A stretch of DNA of 64,000 nucleotides from Halomonas qaidamensis (GTDB lineage: Bacteria; Pseudomonadota; Gammaproteobacteria; Pseudomonadales; Halomonadaceae). The position numbers were made by a program, and so were the translations under genes. The stretch is from the NCBI RefSeq assembly GCF_025917315.1, contig NZ_CP080627.1, positions 2,108,001 to 2,172,000 of the forward strand, written 5' to 3'. Under the pieces are notes generated by a model, which was not told where the DNA came from, did not search any database, and saw only the letters and a list, made by a program, of their open reading frames with translations. Shown here piece after piece: positions 1-9,387 of the stretch; within the stretch, counting starts at the first letter, position 1; every line of letters starts with the position of its first letter.

Positions 1-984
1 CTGCCGCCAGTCTTCAGCTTTTTGCGTGCTTTCAGCAAGCGCTCTCGAAGCACTTAACGCCTTCTCAACATGCCTAGCCTGTTGCCACGCCCCCGCTAAC
101 AGCCGTAACGTTTCCTCATCACGAGCCACTGCGCCTTCTTCAATAGCCGTATCCAGGTGCTCGCCTGCTCTAGCTGGCGTTCCCCCCGCTAGGTGCAGCC
201 GAATTAACGTTAAGCGATCTTCAGCCGACGTAAATTTACCTAGCTGCCAGGCCATCTCCCACACGCCAGCCGCCACGCCAGCCTGGCCCATCTGCTGGGC
301 AAGCCCTGCCGCCTGACGCCAAGCATCAGGCTCACTCTGGGCAGTTAAGCCATCCACTAGCCAACCGAGAGTTTGCTCGTTTTGCTCCGTGTTGCGTATT
401 ACTACGGTGGTTAGTGTTTGCTGGGTGTCCGTCAATCCACCTTTTTGCAGGAGCGGCGAGAGCCATTCAATTGCCTCATCCCAGCGCTCTTCCTCTGCTA
501 ACAAGCGAATCAGCCGCCATGCTGATTCGTCATAGTGTGGACTGCCTTGAGATTGCGTTAGCCACTGCTCATACAACGTAATGGCCTCAGGGCGCTGGTT
601 ACCTGCGCGACGAAGCGATGCTTCATCACGCAGCCAGCGTAGAATTTGACTGTTAGGCACGCTCGGGCGCTGCTGGGCGCTGGCTAACTCATCAGCAGCG
701 ACAAGGTGATCACCTTGTCGCACCAACGCACTCGCGGCGAGCTGGTGATAGAGCGCACTCGCCCATTGGTCGGCGCGATTACCACTGGCAAGACGCGACG
801 ACTGGGAGCGTGCATGGCTGATAATACGATTAAGGACATCGTCATCAACCTCGCCACTGGGTTGCTCAGCTAATTGACTTTGAAGCCCGTTAAGATCGCG
901 AACAATGTCACCCGGCAGCGGTTCGTTCGCGTGCGCCACAACGCTTAGCGCGCTTAATACGACGATTCCCACCCAACGCTGCAT
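1..984 (-). CDS. Periplasmic TPR-like protein of the TonB2 operon (partial, C-terminus beyond left edge)
   Basis: An open frame runs from ATG at 984 leftwards off the window, giving 328 visible codons without a stop. It is preceded by a GAGGA ribosome site. The N-terminus (MQRWVGIVVLSALSVVAHA, then NEPLPGD) is a signal peptide with an AHA-type cleavage site. The rest is helical and alanine/leucine/tryptophan-rich, with repeated patterns such as WLRDEA, YEQWL, AWRLIRLLAEE and AWRQAAGLAQQMG, as expected of tetratricopeptide repeats. It lies 82 nt downstream of tonB on the same strand. In Vibrio/Shewanella TonB2 clusters a TPR protein occupies the same last position. Its exact role is unknown; I infer a periplasmic accessory to TonB2-dependent uptake. 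The C-terminal end is not visible, so total length is unknown. Confidence 0.8.
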   Translation of the reverse strand, partial: MQRWVGIVVLSALSVVAHANEPLPGDIVRDLNGLQSQLAEQPSGEVDDDVLNRIISHARSQSSRLASGNRADQWASALYHQLAASALVRQGDHLVAADELASAQQRPSVPNSQILRWLRDEASLRRAGNQRPEAITLYEQWLTQSQGSPHYDESAWRLIRLLAEEERWDEAIEWLSPLLQKGGLTDTQQTLTTVVIRNTEQNEQTLGWLVDGLTAQSEPDAWRQAAGLAQQMGQAGVAAGVWEMAWQLGKFTSAEDRLTLIRLHLAGGTPARAGEHLDTAIEEGAVARDEETLRLLAGAWQQARHVEKALSASRALAESTQKAEDWRQ

Positions 985-1022
985 ACTTTTTCCTCAACTG
1001 GCATTTTCAACAGGCTGTCTCT

Positions 1023-1074
1023 ACTGGCCACCTCTACTGGCTATCGTAACTAGCCAACTTAACGGGCTATCTCA
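1023..1074. repeat. Degenerate 13-nt tandem repeat across the tonB stop codon
   Basis: Four consecutive 13-nt units begin at 1023, 1036, 1049 and 1062 (actggccacctct, actggctatcgta, actagccaactta, acgggctatctca). The array fills the tonB-TPR junction and covers the tonB stop codon at 1067-1069. It belongs to a recurrent class of junction repeats in this window. No function is evident. Confidence 0.55.
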
Positions 1075-1834
1075 GCTGAAATTCTATGCGCTGAGTAGCA
1101 CGACGAAGCTGCTGACCAGGCTCAAACTGCCAGCGTGCAATCGCTTCACGGGCAGCGTCTTCAAACACTCGTCTTGGCTGCGCACGCGTGACGCGAATCG
1201 TGCTGTTATCGACGCTGCCATCTCGACGAATAACAAACTCCACCTCAACAAAGCCCTCCATGCCACGCCGCTGGGCACGTGGTGGATAAGAAGGATTCAC
1301 ACGACTGGTTGGGGTGACCTGCCCGACACTTACAGGCTCATTCGATGGCGCAGGCTCTGGCTCTGAGGGCGCAGCCTGACTCTGTGCTGTTGAAGGCGCA
1401 GGAGAGGGCGCTGCCGTTTCTGCAGGCTGTGGTGCAGGGTCAGGTTGCGGCGCTGGTCTTGGAGACGGCTTCGGCGCGGGCTGCGGAGCTGGCTCGGGCG
1501 TAATTTCGGTCAGCTCTGGTAGCTCACTCTCTAACTCAACCGGTTCTACTGGCTCGTCAGGAAGCTCTACTTCAGGTAACGCAATCGCACTTTCAGCCAC
1601 TGGCGCTGGTGCCGGCATGGGCATTGGCGGCGGCGCTGGTGCCGCCTCAGAAGGCGCAGGCGGCGGTGCTTCTTGCTCTGGCGCCACCTCTGGAGCTTCT
1701 ACCATGGTCATCGACATGGCCATGATAGGCGTTTCTGGGGAGCGCTCTGGGGGTGTTACCAGTAGCGCTAACATCCAAAATAAACCAACGGCTAAGCCAA
1801 TACCGCCCAGTAGCGAGAGGAAATGGCGAATCAT
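1067..1834 (-). CDS. tonB: TonB family energy transducer (TonB2 type)
   Basis: 255 residues. An N-terminal membrane anchor (about residues 8-28, GGIGLAVGLFWMLALLV) is followed by a long Pro/Glu/Ala-rich periplasmic spacer (about 45-165, many EP, AP and KP pairs). The compact C-terminal TonB domain (about 170-255) contains NPSYPPRAQRRGMEGFVEVE and ends with FEPGQQLRRATQRIEFQLR. TonB transmits proton-motive force from ExbB-ExbD to outer-membrane receptors for siderophores, heme or B12. The start overlaps the exbD stop by 4 nt (ATGA), indicating translational coupling. The gene order DUF3450, TtpC, ExbB, ExbD, TonB, TPR is that of Vibrio-type TonB2 systems. No receptor gene is nearby, so the substrate is unknown. 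Confidence 0.92.
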   Translation of the reverse strand: MIRHFLSLLGGIGLAVGLFWMLALLVTPPERSPETPIMAMSMTMVEAPEVAPEQEAPPPAPSEAAPAPPPMPMPAPAPVAESAIALPEVELPDEPVEPVELESELPELTEITPEPAPQPAPKPSPRPAPQPDPAPQPAETAAPSPAPSTAQSQAAPSEPEPAPSNEPVSVGQVTPTSRVNPSYPPRAQRRGMEGFVEVEFVIRRDGSVDNSTIRVTRAQPRRVFEDAAREAIARWQFEPGQQLRRATQRIEFQLR

Positions 1835-2238
1835 GGCGCACTCCGGCTCGCTGCCACGGCGATCTGGTCAACACCTGCCTGTTTGAGGCGATCCATCACT
1901 TCAATCAACAGTCCCGTGGTGGATTCTCGATCCGCCTGAATAACCACAGAGCCATCACCACTCAACATACCGGCAACCTGCTGACCAATACGATGAACAT
2001 CAACTGGCTTACCATCGACCCAAACCGCCCCTTCTGGTGTCACGGCAATTAGTACCTGTGCGTCTGGACGCGGGCTTGCCGCTGCCGCTTCTGGGCGATC
2101 AATCTCCACACCACTCTCTTTAATGAAGCTGGTCGTTACAATAAAGAAGATCAGCATGATAAAGACAACATCAAGCATTGGCGTCAGATTCACTTCATTG
2201 CTATCAGCCGTGGTGTCTATGGAACGGCGTCTACGCAT
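1831..2238 (-). CDS. exbD: Biopolymer transport protein ExbD (TonB2-associated)
   Basis: 135 residues from the chosen start. A single N-terminal transmembrane helix carries the family's proton-path aspartate in NLTPMLDVVFIMLIFFIVT, followed by a periplasmic domain (IDRPEAAAASPRPDAQVLIAV onward). ExbD forms the ion-driven motor with ExbB that energises TonB. A GTG five codons further upstream of the first ATG is possible, but a strong GGAGG lies 3 and 6 nt before two consecutive ATGs. I therefore chose the second ATG, at 2238, which gives an 8-nt overlap with exbB. The gene overlaps tonB by 4 nt downstream. Confidence 0.92.
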   Translation of the reverse strand: MRRRRSIDTTADSNEVNLTPMLDVVFIMLIFFIVTTSFIKESGVEIDRPEAAAASPRPDAQVLIAVTPEGAVWVDGKPVDVHRIGQQVAGMLSGDGSVVIQADRESTTGLLIEVMDRLKQAGVDQIAVAASRSAP

Positions 2239-2773
2239 CATTCTCCTCCAAGGCACGGGCTAAACGGTCGTGTAACCGCTGATCTTCGCGACGAATTACG
2301 TGCTCTAAACGACTAATAAACAACAATCCCACCACTGCAATCGCCATGCCGGTTAGCGTGGGCAGCGTGGCACGAGCTACACCGTCGGCCATTGCCCGCG
2401 CCTGATGGGTATGACTCAGTGACAGGCTATCGAATACGGTAATCATGCCGGTAACGGTACCCAGCAAGCCTAACAGTGGGCATAGCGCCACCAGCAATTT
2501 GATCCATGGCAACGGGCGGCGTAGCTTAGCAACCAACGCCTCTGTCCATACATCGCGTAACGTACGCGCACTCCAGCTACGGTGATCACTGCGTGCTGCC
2601 CAACGCCGAATCAGTTGGCGACGAGCACGCCGCCAGCTAAAGCGGTAATACCACCAGCGCTCAATAGCCATCCCAAATACCAGCACGGCAACAAAGGCTA
2701 GCACCACTAAAACGGCACCACCGGCATCAAGCAGCCGCTCAACGGGCTCAAGCCAAAGAGGTAACGTGGGCAT
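2231..2773 (-). CDS. exbB: ExbB/TolQ family motor protein (ExbB2)
   Basis: 180 residues, the short ExbB2 type. A first transmembrane helix lies at about 18-36 (GGAVLVVLAFVAVLVFGMA). The MotA/TolQ/ExbB proton-channel domain follows, with two further helices including LLGLLGTVTGMITVFDSL and TLTGMAIAVVGLLFISRL. It forms the membrane motor with ExbD. It begins 1 nt after the ttpC stop and overlaps exbD, so it is part of one tightly packed operon. The sequence is close to the C-terminal domain of the upstream TtpC-like protein, which shares the LLGLLGTVTGMI motif, as is typical for TonB2 clusters. Confidence 0.92.
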   Translation of the reverse strand: MPTLPLWLEPVERLLDAGGAVLVVLAFVAVLVFGMAIERWWYYRFSWRRARRQLIRRWAARSDHRSWSARTLRDVWTEALVAKLRRPLPWIKLLVALCPLLGLLGTVTGMITVFDSLSLSHTHQARAMADGVARATLPTLTGMAIAVVGLLFISRLEHVIRREDQRLHDRLARALEENDA

Positions 2774-2774
2774 A

Positions 2775-4145
2775 TTAGGTCACCGCTTGCGCATTAGCCG
2801 TCGACTGCGCTTCGAGATGGTCAGCCAAAGTGGCGCTTGCTTCGCCTTCGATTACCTGAGTAATCAAACGGCTGCGGCTCGCCAAGGCTGTCTGAGCAAA
2901 CAGCAGCGGCACAGCTGTTACAAGCCCCAGCACCGTTGTTACCAGTGCCTGACTGATCCCCCCCGCCATCAACTGTGGATCACCAGTGCCAAACACAGTA
3001 ATCGCCTGAAAGGTGACAATCATACCGGTCACGGTACCTAGAAGACCCAGCAAAGGCGCAATGGCAGCCAGCAGCTTTACAATCGGCTGGCCACGCTCAA
3101 TTCGTGGCAGTTCCGCTAACACCGCCTCATCTAGCCGTGCCTCTAAGGCCTCCGGTGCTTGGTGTTTATCCAACTCTTTAAAACGGGCCAGCACACGCCC
3201 CAGCGGGTTGTTGGCATTTGGCTGATCCAGCGCCTTACGCTGACGACGCACTCGCGCACTAACGACTACGAGGTAGAGGTATTGAGCCAATGCCACCAAT
3301 AGGCCAAATCCACCTAGCGCCACCACCACGTAACCGACATAGCCGCCCTGCTGGAAGCGTTCCCAGAGGTTTGGCTGTTGAGCAAGGGCTTGCAGCACAC
3401 TCCCCTGAGTAGGGTCAACGGCAAACACACGGCTTTCACCTTGGTGATAGGACGCCAGTACGTCGCTGATGTCTGCGGGAGTCCGCGGCACTTCGGCCAA
3501 GCTACTATCGTCCTGACCTTTTCTAAGCAGCGCTGTGTCAGTAAACGCGGCAAAATCACCCAAGCGCACGACGCTTCTTGTTTCAATTTCGCCACTGGCA
3601 TCAGCCACCGGCAATTCAAGACGCTCAGCACGCCCAGTGTTTAGCGTAAGTGTTGCCAAGCTATCCACAGTGGTTTCGATCTGCTGGCGCTCCAGCACCT
3701 CGACCTCGTTGAGGCGCGGCGGTAATGCATCAGCAGTTAGTGTTAACCAGCTGTCGCCACCTAGCTCGTTGCGCACCTCTTCGCTGTGTCGCGCCAGATC
3801 CGCCAGCAGCGAGGTAAGCGCTTCACCCTGCTCTTCTTGGCGCGCGGTCAACGCTTGAGCCTGCTGCGCTTGTTCCTGCTGTTGCGCGGCTAATGCTACC
3901 TGCTGCTGTTCTGCTGCTTGATGCTCAGCCCGCGCCTCGTCTAGCGCAGCTTCTAATGCTTGCTGATCCTTCAGAAATGTTTGTAACCGAGCTTGATCAC
4001 GCGCTTCGGCGGCTTCGCGAGCTTCACGTAATGAGCTAACGCCGTCAGTTTGCGCCATCAACACACTGCTGCTCAGAAGGCTTGTTAGTAGCGCTAAGCA
4101 GATAACGCTTCTGTGCGCACTTCGCTTTAGTGCCAACAAACTCAT
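2775..4145 (-). CDS. ttpC: TtpC-like MotA/TolQ/ExbB proton channel protein with periplasmic coiled coil
   Basis: 456 residues. A signal sequence (about 1-31, ending SSVLMAQ) is followed by a Gln/Glu/Ala-rich coiled coil (about 40-120, with runs such as QQQVALAAQQQEQAQQAQAL). Next comes a periplasmic domain and then a C-terminal ExbB-like channel domain (about 270-440, containing LLGLLGTVTGMIVTFQAIT). TtpC is the extra component that distinguishes TonB2 systems; in Vibrio it is needed for TonB2-dependent siderophore uptake. The start overlaps the DUF3450 stop by 4 nt. The family call is firm; the symbol rests on synteny and architecture. Confidence 0.85.
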   Translation of the reverse strand: MSLLALKRSAHRSVICLALLTSLLSSSVLMAQTDGVSSLREAREAAEARDQARLQTFLKDQQALEAALDEARAEHQAAEQQQVALAAQQQEQAQQAQALTARQEEQGEALTSLLADLARHSEEVRNELGGDSWLTLTADALPPRLNEVEVLERQQIETTVDSLATLTLNTGRAERLELPVADASGEIETRSVVRLGDFAAFTDTALLRKGQDDSSLAEVPRTPADISDVLASYHQGESRVFAVDPTQGSVLQALAQQPNLWERFQQGGYVGYVVVALGGFGLLVALAQYLYLVVVSARVRRQRKALDQPNANNPLGRVLARFKELDKHQAPEALEARLDEAVLAELPRIERGQPIVKLLAAIAPLLGLLGTVTGMIVTFQAITVFGTGDPQLMAGGISQALVTTVLGLVTAVPLLFAQTALASRSRLITQVIEGEASATLADHLEAQSTANAQAVT

Positions 4146-4924
4146 TGTTGGCCCCCTGTATGCTCATCAGCAGTAATCGACAGCGGTAAACGCAGTAATT
4201 CTGGCGTGCGCTGATCGTCAGCAATACGCAGACCGTTACGCACCTGACGTCGAGCCCGCTCATCAAGCGGCTGCCACTCACCGCTGGCTTTATCCCACAC
4301 ACCCCCTTCTCGACCGTCAGGCGTTAGGTAATAAAAGCCGATTCGGCCAATGCGCAAATATTCCACTTCACGTGGATTTCCTGCTGCTAATTGTAAACGA
4401 CCACGCCAGCTATCTACTTCACGGCCATATGCAAGCTCGGCACGCCACGCTTCCAACAAATTAGCAATACGTGCCGCGCTTTCTAAAGACTGCTGTTCAG
4501 TAGGCCGAACACGCGCCAAACGCTCGTCTTTCAGAAACGGCAGGTCAGATTCGATCCAGCTAATTAGCTGTTCCGTCATATCCTGCTCAACCGCAGGCAG
4601 TGAGGCACGCGTATCGCTTAATGTATCGAGTGCTTCACCAAGGCGCAGCTGGCGTTCGGCCTCACTGGCTAAACGGCCGCTTAAAGCAGCATTAGACGCT
4701 TTCATCTGGCGGGTTTCCCGCTCTAGGCGGCGCAGCTCTTCAATTGCTGAACGCGTGGCGTCATCAGCCTCATCGATTTGCTGCTGAAGTGCGGATTGCG
4801 CTTGCTGGGCCTCGACACTCTGAGCCGCTTGATCCATTGTCTCATCGCTTGCCATTAGCGTACCGCTGACCAGCAAACCGGCAAGCCAGCCTCCATGCAA
4901 GGCGAAGAAAGGCCTTTTCAGCAC
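4142..4924 (-). CDS. DUF3450 family periplasmic coiled-coil protein, first gene of TonB2 operon
   Basis: 260 residues. An N-terminal signal peptide (FALHGGWLAGLLVSGTLMAS) is followed by a long coiled coil (about 30-110, e.g. QQAQSALQQQIDEADDATR, EELRRLERETRQMKAS). The C-terminal domain contains REVEYLRIGRIGFYYLTPDG and ends with LLRLPLSI. DUF3450 proteins head TonB2 operons in marine gammaproteobacteria; their role is unproven, presumably structural in the periplasm. The start is GTG at 4924 with GGAG 7 nt upstream. A Fur box lies about 120 nt upstream, so the operon is probably iron-repressed. It overlaps ttpC by 4 nt. Confidence 0.85.
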   Translation of the reverse strand: MLKRPFFALHGGWLAGLLVSGTLMASDETMDQAAQSVEAQQAQSALQQQIDEADDATRSAIEELRRLERETRQMKASNAALSGRLASEAERQLRLGEALDTLSDTRASLPAVEQDMTEQLISWIESDLPFLKDERLARVRPTEQQSLESAARIANLLEAWRAELAYGREVDSWRGRLQLAAGNPREVEYLRIGRIGFYYLTPDGREGGVWDKASGEWQPLDERARRQVRNGLRIADDQRTPELLRLPLSITADEHTGGQQ

Positions 4925-5042
4925 GTGATATCTCCGTTACTTATTAGCACGCTAACGTTAACCGCGCACTAAAACTCATTAGGTATAAGAACGATTTGCG
5001 TTTCGTTTAAGCAGTGCATAGCCTAACACTAATAGAATAAAT

Positions 5043-5061
5043 GACAATATTTATCATTAGC
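5043..5061 (-). promoter_or_regulatory. Putative Fur box upstream of the TonB2 operon
   Basis: On the minus strand this reads GCTAATGATAAATATTGTC, matching about 15 of 19 positions of the classical Fur consensus (GATAATGATAATCATTATC). Its end overlaps a -35-like TTGTCA pointing at the DUF3450-TonB2 operon. Iron-loaded Fur here would block transcription. The match was made by eye. Direction and iron control are consistent with TonB function. Confidence 0.65.
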
Positions 5062-5099
5062 ATTTGATGGTGTTTCGATCCAGACCGCTACACCACCAT

Positions 5100-5123
5100 A
5101 AAAAAGGGCGCCGAGTGGCGCCC
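5100..5123 (-). terminator. Rho-independent terminator after nrdF
   Basis: GGGCGCC / GGCGCCC form a 7-bp perfect stem with a 4-nt loop. On the minus strand the stem is followed by six T residues, 48 nt past the nrdF stop. It would end the nrdHIEF transcript and insulate it from the TonB2 promoter. Confidence 0.85.
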
Positions 5124-5170
5124 TGAAGTAAAGATATCGGGAAAAAGTTTATAAGCAGCCAATAATTAAC

Positions 5171-6166
<996 letters not shown>

Positions 6167-6185
6167 TTATGGAAGCAATACACGA

Positions 6186-8429
6186 TTACAACGAGCAGGA
6201 GACGCAGCCCTCTACTTCCGTGCCTTCTAGCGCGCTTTGGCGCAAACGAATGTAGTAAAGCGTCTTGATACCCTTACGCCACGCGTAAATTTGCGCTTTG
6301 TTGATATCCCGCGTGGAGGCGGTATCCGGGAAAAACAGCGTCAACGAAAGCCCCTGATCAACGTGCTTAGATGCCTCTGCATAAGTATCAATAATTTTTT
6401 CAGGACCAATTTCGTAAGCATCCTGGAAATAATCGAAGTTCGCCTCGTTCAAGAATGGCGCGGGGTAGTAAACACGCCCGAGCTTGCCTTCTTTGCGAAT
6501 CTCAATTTTCGCAGCCACCGGATGAATACTCGAGGTGGAGTGGTTAATGTACGAAATAGAGCCTGTCGGCGGCACCGCCTGCAGGTTACGGTTATATAGC
6601 CCGTGGGCCATTACCGACGCCTTCAGAGCCTGCCACGCTTCTTGGGTAGGCAGCGCGATACCACTACGCTCGAACAAATGACGTACTTTCTCGGTACGCG
6701 GCAGCCACGCTTGATCAGTGTACTTATCAAAGAACGTGCCCGATGCATAGGTGGAGTCTTCAAACCCAGCAAAGGCTTCACCATGCTCAATGGCTAGCTG
6801 ATTAGAGGCACGAATGGCATGGAACGCAACGCAATAGAAGTAGAGGTTGGTGAAGTCCAAGCCCTCTTCTGACCCGTAATAAATGTGTTCGCGAGCTAAG
6901 AAACCATGCAGGTTCATTTGCCCAAGGCCAATGGCTCGAGACTTGGCGTTACCTTCAGCGATGGACGGCACGCTGCGCAGGTTGCTCATCTCAGAAACCG
7001 CGGTTAAACCACGAATGGCAATCTCAACGCTGGTGCCGATATCGCCTGAGTCCATCACCTTGGCAATGTTCATGGAGCCAAGGTTGCAGGAGATATCCTG
7101 ACCGATCTGACGATAGCCAAGATCATCGTCGTATTCGGTAGGCGTATTCACCTGAAGAATCTCAGAGCACAGGTTGCTCATATTGATACGCCCGGCAATC
7201 GGGTTGGCACGATTAACCGTATCTTCAAACATAATGTACGGGTAGCCCGATTCGAACTGCAGTTCGGCCAGAGTCTGGAAGAACGCACGCGCATTGATTT
7301 TATGCTTACGGATACGCGCATCAGCGACCATTTCATGGTACTTCTCGGTCACACTGATATCGCCAAACGGCACGCCATACACCCGCTCTACATCGTAAGG
7401 AGAGAACAGGTACATGTCGTCGTTGCGTTTAGCAAGTTCAAACGTGATGTCAGGAATCGTCACGCCCAGCGACAGCGTTTTAATGCGAATTTTTTCATCG
7501 GCATTTTCGCGCTTAGTATCGAGAAAGCGCAGAATATCCGGGTGGTGAGCGTTCAGATAGACCGCACCGGCACCCTGGCGCGCGCCCAGCTGGTTAGCGT
7601 AAGAGAAAGCATCTTCCAACAGCTTCATAATCGGGATAATGCCCGACGACTGATTCTCGATACGCTTAATCGGTGCGCCTGACTCACGAATATTCGTCAG
7701 CAAGAAAGCAACGCCACCGCCGCGTTTAGAGAGCTGGAGCGCCGAATTAATTGAGCGGCCAATTGACTCCATATTGTCTTCGATACGCAGCAAGAAACAC
7801 GACACCAGTTCGCCGCGCTGACGCTTACCACAGTTTAAGAAGGTCGGCGTAGCCGGCTGAAAACGGCCGCTAATGATTTCATCAACCAGTGACTTGGCCA
7901 ATGCTTCATCACCACGCGCCAGCGCTAACGCTACCATGCAAACGCGGTCTTCAAAGCGCTCCAGGTAGCGCCGCCCGTCGAACGTCTTAAGCGTGTAGCT
8001 GGTGTAGTACTTGAACGCGCCGAGGAAACTCGGGAAACGAAATTTATAGGCGTACGCCTGCTCAAACAGCCCTTTAATAAAGGCAAAGCTGTACTGAGCA
8101 AGCATTTCTGGCTCGTAATACTGTTCTTCCACCAAGTAATCGAGTTTTTCTTCTAACGAGTGGAAAAACACCGTGTTTTGGTTAACGTGCTGCAAGAAAT
8201 ATTGACGGGCGGCTTCGCGGTCTTTATCAAGCTGCAATTCACCGTTGGCACCATATAGATTCAACATCGCGTTCAGCGCATGGTAATCCAGGGTACGCGC
8301 CTCGGATGCCGCTGCAGTAGGCCGCTTTGTTTCTGTCGAGTTTTTTGTAGCAACATTTTTAGTCGCCTCGTTTTCAGAGACTTCAGGGTGAGAGGCTACA
8401 TTGTTAGAGACTGAGCTTGACGTTTCCAA
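6186..8429 (-). CDS. nrdE: Class Ib ribonucleotide reductase, catalytic alpha subunit NrdE
   Basis: 747 residues. From residue about 49 ([12 protein letters not shown]) it aligns closely with enterobacterial NrdE. Landmarks are [20 protein letters not shown] (active-site Cys), the NLCSEI segment with the radical cysteine, [13 protein letters not shown], and the C-terminal redox tail EGCVSCSL, which NrdH reduces. The first ~48 residues are a low-complexity Ser/Thr/Asn/Lys extension not seen in E. coli NrdE (714 aa). The only start in that stretch is TTG at 8429, overlapping nrdI by 34 nt, with GGAG 11 nt upstream. No ATG or GTG occurs before NAMLNLY, so the extension appears real. Confidence 0.95.
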   Translation of the reverse strand: METSSSVSNNVASHPEVSENEATKNVATKNSTETKRPTAAASEARTLDYHALNAMLNLYGANGELQLDKDREAARQYFLQHVNQNTVFFHSLEEKLDYLVEEQYYEPEMLAQYSFAFIKGLFEQAYAYKFRFPSFLGAFKYYTSYTLKTFDGRRYLERFEDRVCMVALALARGDEALAKSLVDEIISGRFQPATPTFLNCGKRQRGELVSCFLLRIEDNMESIGRSINSALQLSKRGGGVAFLLTNIRESGAPIKRIENQSSGIIPIMKLLEDAFSYANQLGARQGAGAVYLNAHHPDILRFLDTKRENADEKIRIKTLSLGVTIPDITFELAKRNDDMYLFSPYDVERVYGVPFGDISVTEKYHEMVADARIRKHKINARAFFQTLAELQFESGYPYIMFEDTVNRANPIAGRINMSNLCSEILQVNTPTEYDDDLGYRQIGQDISCNLGSMNIAKVMDSGDIGTSVEIAIRGLTAVSEMSNLRSVPSIAEGNAKSRAIGLGQMNLHGFLAREHIYYGSEEGLDFTNLYFYCVAFHAIRASNQLAIEHGEAFAGFEDSTYASGTFFDKYTDQAWLPRTEKVRHLFERSGIALPTQEAWQALKASVMAHGLYNRNLQAVPPTGSISYINHSTSSIHPVAAKIEIRKEGKLGRVYYPAPFLNEANFDYFQDAYEIGPEKIIDTYAEASKHVDQGLSLTLFFPDTASTRDINKAQIYAWRKGIKTLYYIRLRQSALEGTEVEGCVSCSL

Positions 8430-8845
8430 AACTCTTCTACTCCTTTGCGGACCTTGGCGACATCGTCGTCAGTGCCAAACAGTTCAAATCGATAAAGCAG
8501 CGGCACTTGGCACTTTTGAGCGATGATTCGCCCCGCCAACCCGTACGCTTCACCAAAATTCGTATTCCCAGCGGCAATGACACCCCTCAGAAGGTGCCGA
8601 TTGTGCTCATCGTTTAAAAATCGGATCACCTGCCTCGGCACTGCCCCTTCGGCATAGCCGCCACCATAGGTAGGTGTCACTAATATGTAGGGCTGCTCTA
8701 CGCGTGGCGTTGGTTCTTCACGGTTTAGCGGCAGCCGCTGGGCGCTTAAGCCAAGCTTTTGTATAAAACGGTGGGTATTGCCTGACTTAGTGGAAAAATA
8801 AACCAGCGAACCAGCACGCTCAGCTTCCACATTAGCGGTTTGCAT
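8396..8845 (-). CDS. nrdI: NrdI flavodoxin-like protein, class Ib RNR activase
   Basis: 149 residues. The FMN phosphate loop is visible in [13 protein letters not shown], and further family motifs are [23 protein letters not shown] and [18 protein letters not shown]. NrdI is an FMN protein that supplies the oxidant (superoxide/hydroperoxide) needed to assemble the Mn(III)2-tyrosyl radical in NrdF. It lies 9 nt downstream of nrdH and overlaps nrdE. The first ~9 residues may be extra relative to short NrdI homologues. Confidence 0.95.
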   Translation of the reverse strand: MQTANVEAERAGSLVYFSTKSGNTHRFIQKLGLSAQRLPLNREEPTPRVEQPYILVTPTYGGGYAEGAVPRQVIRFLNDEHNRHLLRGVIAAGNTNFGEAYGLAGRIIAQKCQVPLLYRFELFGTDDDVAKVRKGVEEFWKRQAQSLTM

Positions 8846-8854
8846 AGCGGTCTT

Positions 8855-9076
8855 TTACGCCAGTGCTTGAATGCGATCAGGGCGGAAGCCGGACCAATGA
8901 TCTTCACCTACGACGACGACCGGTAACTGACGATAACCCAGTGCTTCCACTTCCTCCTGAGCACCGCTTTTAGCAGTAATATCGATAACGGTATATTCTA
9001 GACCCTGCTTATCCAGCGCACGATAAGTAGCAGTGCACTGAACACAAGCGGGCTTGCTATAAATTTGGATATCCAT
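8855..9076 (-). CDS. nrdH: NrdH glutaredoxin-like redoxin
   Basis: 73 residues, family length. The redox motif is CVQC (residues 11-14, in KPACVQCTATYRALD), with the cis-proline in RQLPVVVV and the NrdH-type C-terminal WSGFRPDRI. It is the electron donor to NrdE, itself reduced by thioredoxin reductase. It is the first gene of the operon, with AAGGA 9 nt before its ATG and NrdR boxes about 80-125 nt upstream. Confidence 0.95.
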   Translation of the reverse strand: MDIQIYSKPACVQCTATYRALDKQGLEYTVIDITAKSGAQEEVEALGYRQLPVVVVGEDHWSGFRPDRIQALA

Positions 9077-9153
9077 GGCTATTTTTCCTTTTCATAGCGG
9101 CGTTTTTCGGGTAGAGCACATCTTGTGCTCGCTCTCTCTGGAAGACACAACGC

Positions 9154-9200
9154 ATACTATATATAGACCATGAGAAAATCAATTCAAGCATATATGGTAT
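9154..9200 (-). promoter_or_regulatory. Pair of NrdR boxes over the nrdHIEF promoter
   Basis: The near-consensus box is at 9154-9169 (atactatatatagacc) and a weaker one at 9185-9200 (caagcatatatggtat). Their centres are 31 bp apart, three helical turns, which is the canonical NrdR spacing. The proximal box covers the likely -10 region (TATATATAG on the minus strand), with TTGAAT/TTGATT upstream as -35. NrdR with ATP/dATP represses RNR genes. A DnaA-box-like TCATCCACA (8 of 9) lies at 9204-9212. Confidence 0.7.
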
Positions 9201-9310
9201 TTTTCATCCACAGGTTATTGACAGCTCGTACCCAATATCATACCCAACAACAGCTTAATCACCTGCACAACCGGCTTATTGATCAACGGTTCCTAAACCT
9301 TTCCAGCAAC

Positions 9311-9342
9311 AAAAAACCGCCTCCAAATGGAAGCGGTTTTTT
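9311..9342. terminator. Bidirectional intrinsic terminator after sodA
   Basis: The stem is AAACCGCCTCC / GGAAGCGGTTT with one internal mismatch, flanked by A6 on the left and T6 on the right. It can act on the minus strand after sodA, about 45 nt past its stop. Confidence 0.75.
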
Positions 9343-9347
9343 CACAA

Positions 9348-9368
9348 GGCGCCAAGTCACTTGGCGCC
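9348..9368. repeat. Perfect 10-bp inverted repeat between sodA stop and terminator
   Basis: GGCGCCAAGT c ACTTGGCGCC is a perfect palindrome with a single-base loop. It lies directly between the sodA stop codon and the terminator, with no T tract of its own. It could be a 3' mRNA stabiliser or a second half of the terminator. Confidence 0.6.
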
Positions 9369-9387
9369 TGTTATTAGCGATGCAAGC

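Noticed and set aside
905..1366. 153-codon plus-strand frame over the tonB/TPR junction
   Set aside because: It runs antisense across tonB and the repeat array, has no ribosome site, and its translation resembles nothing known.
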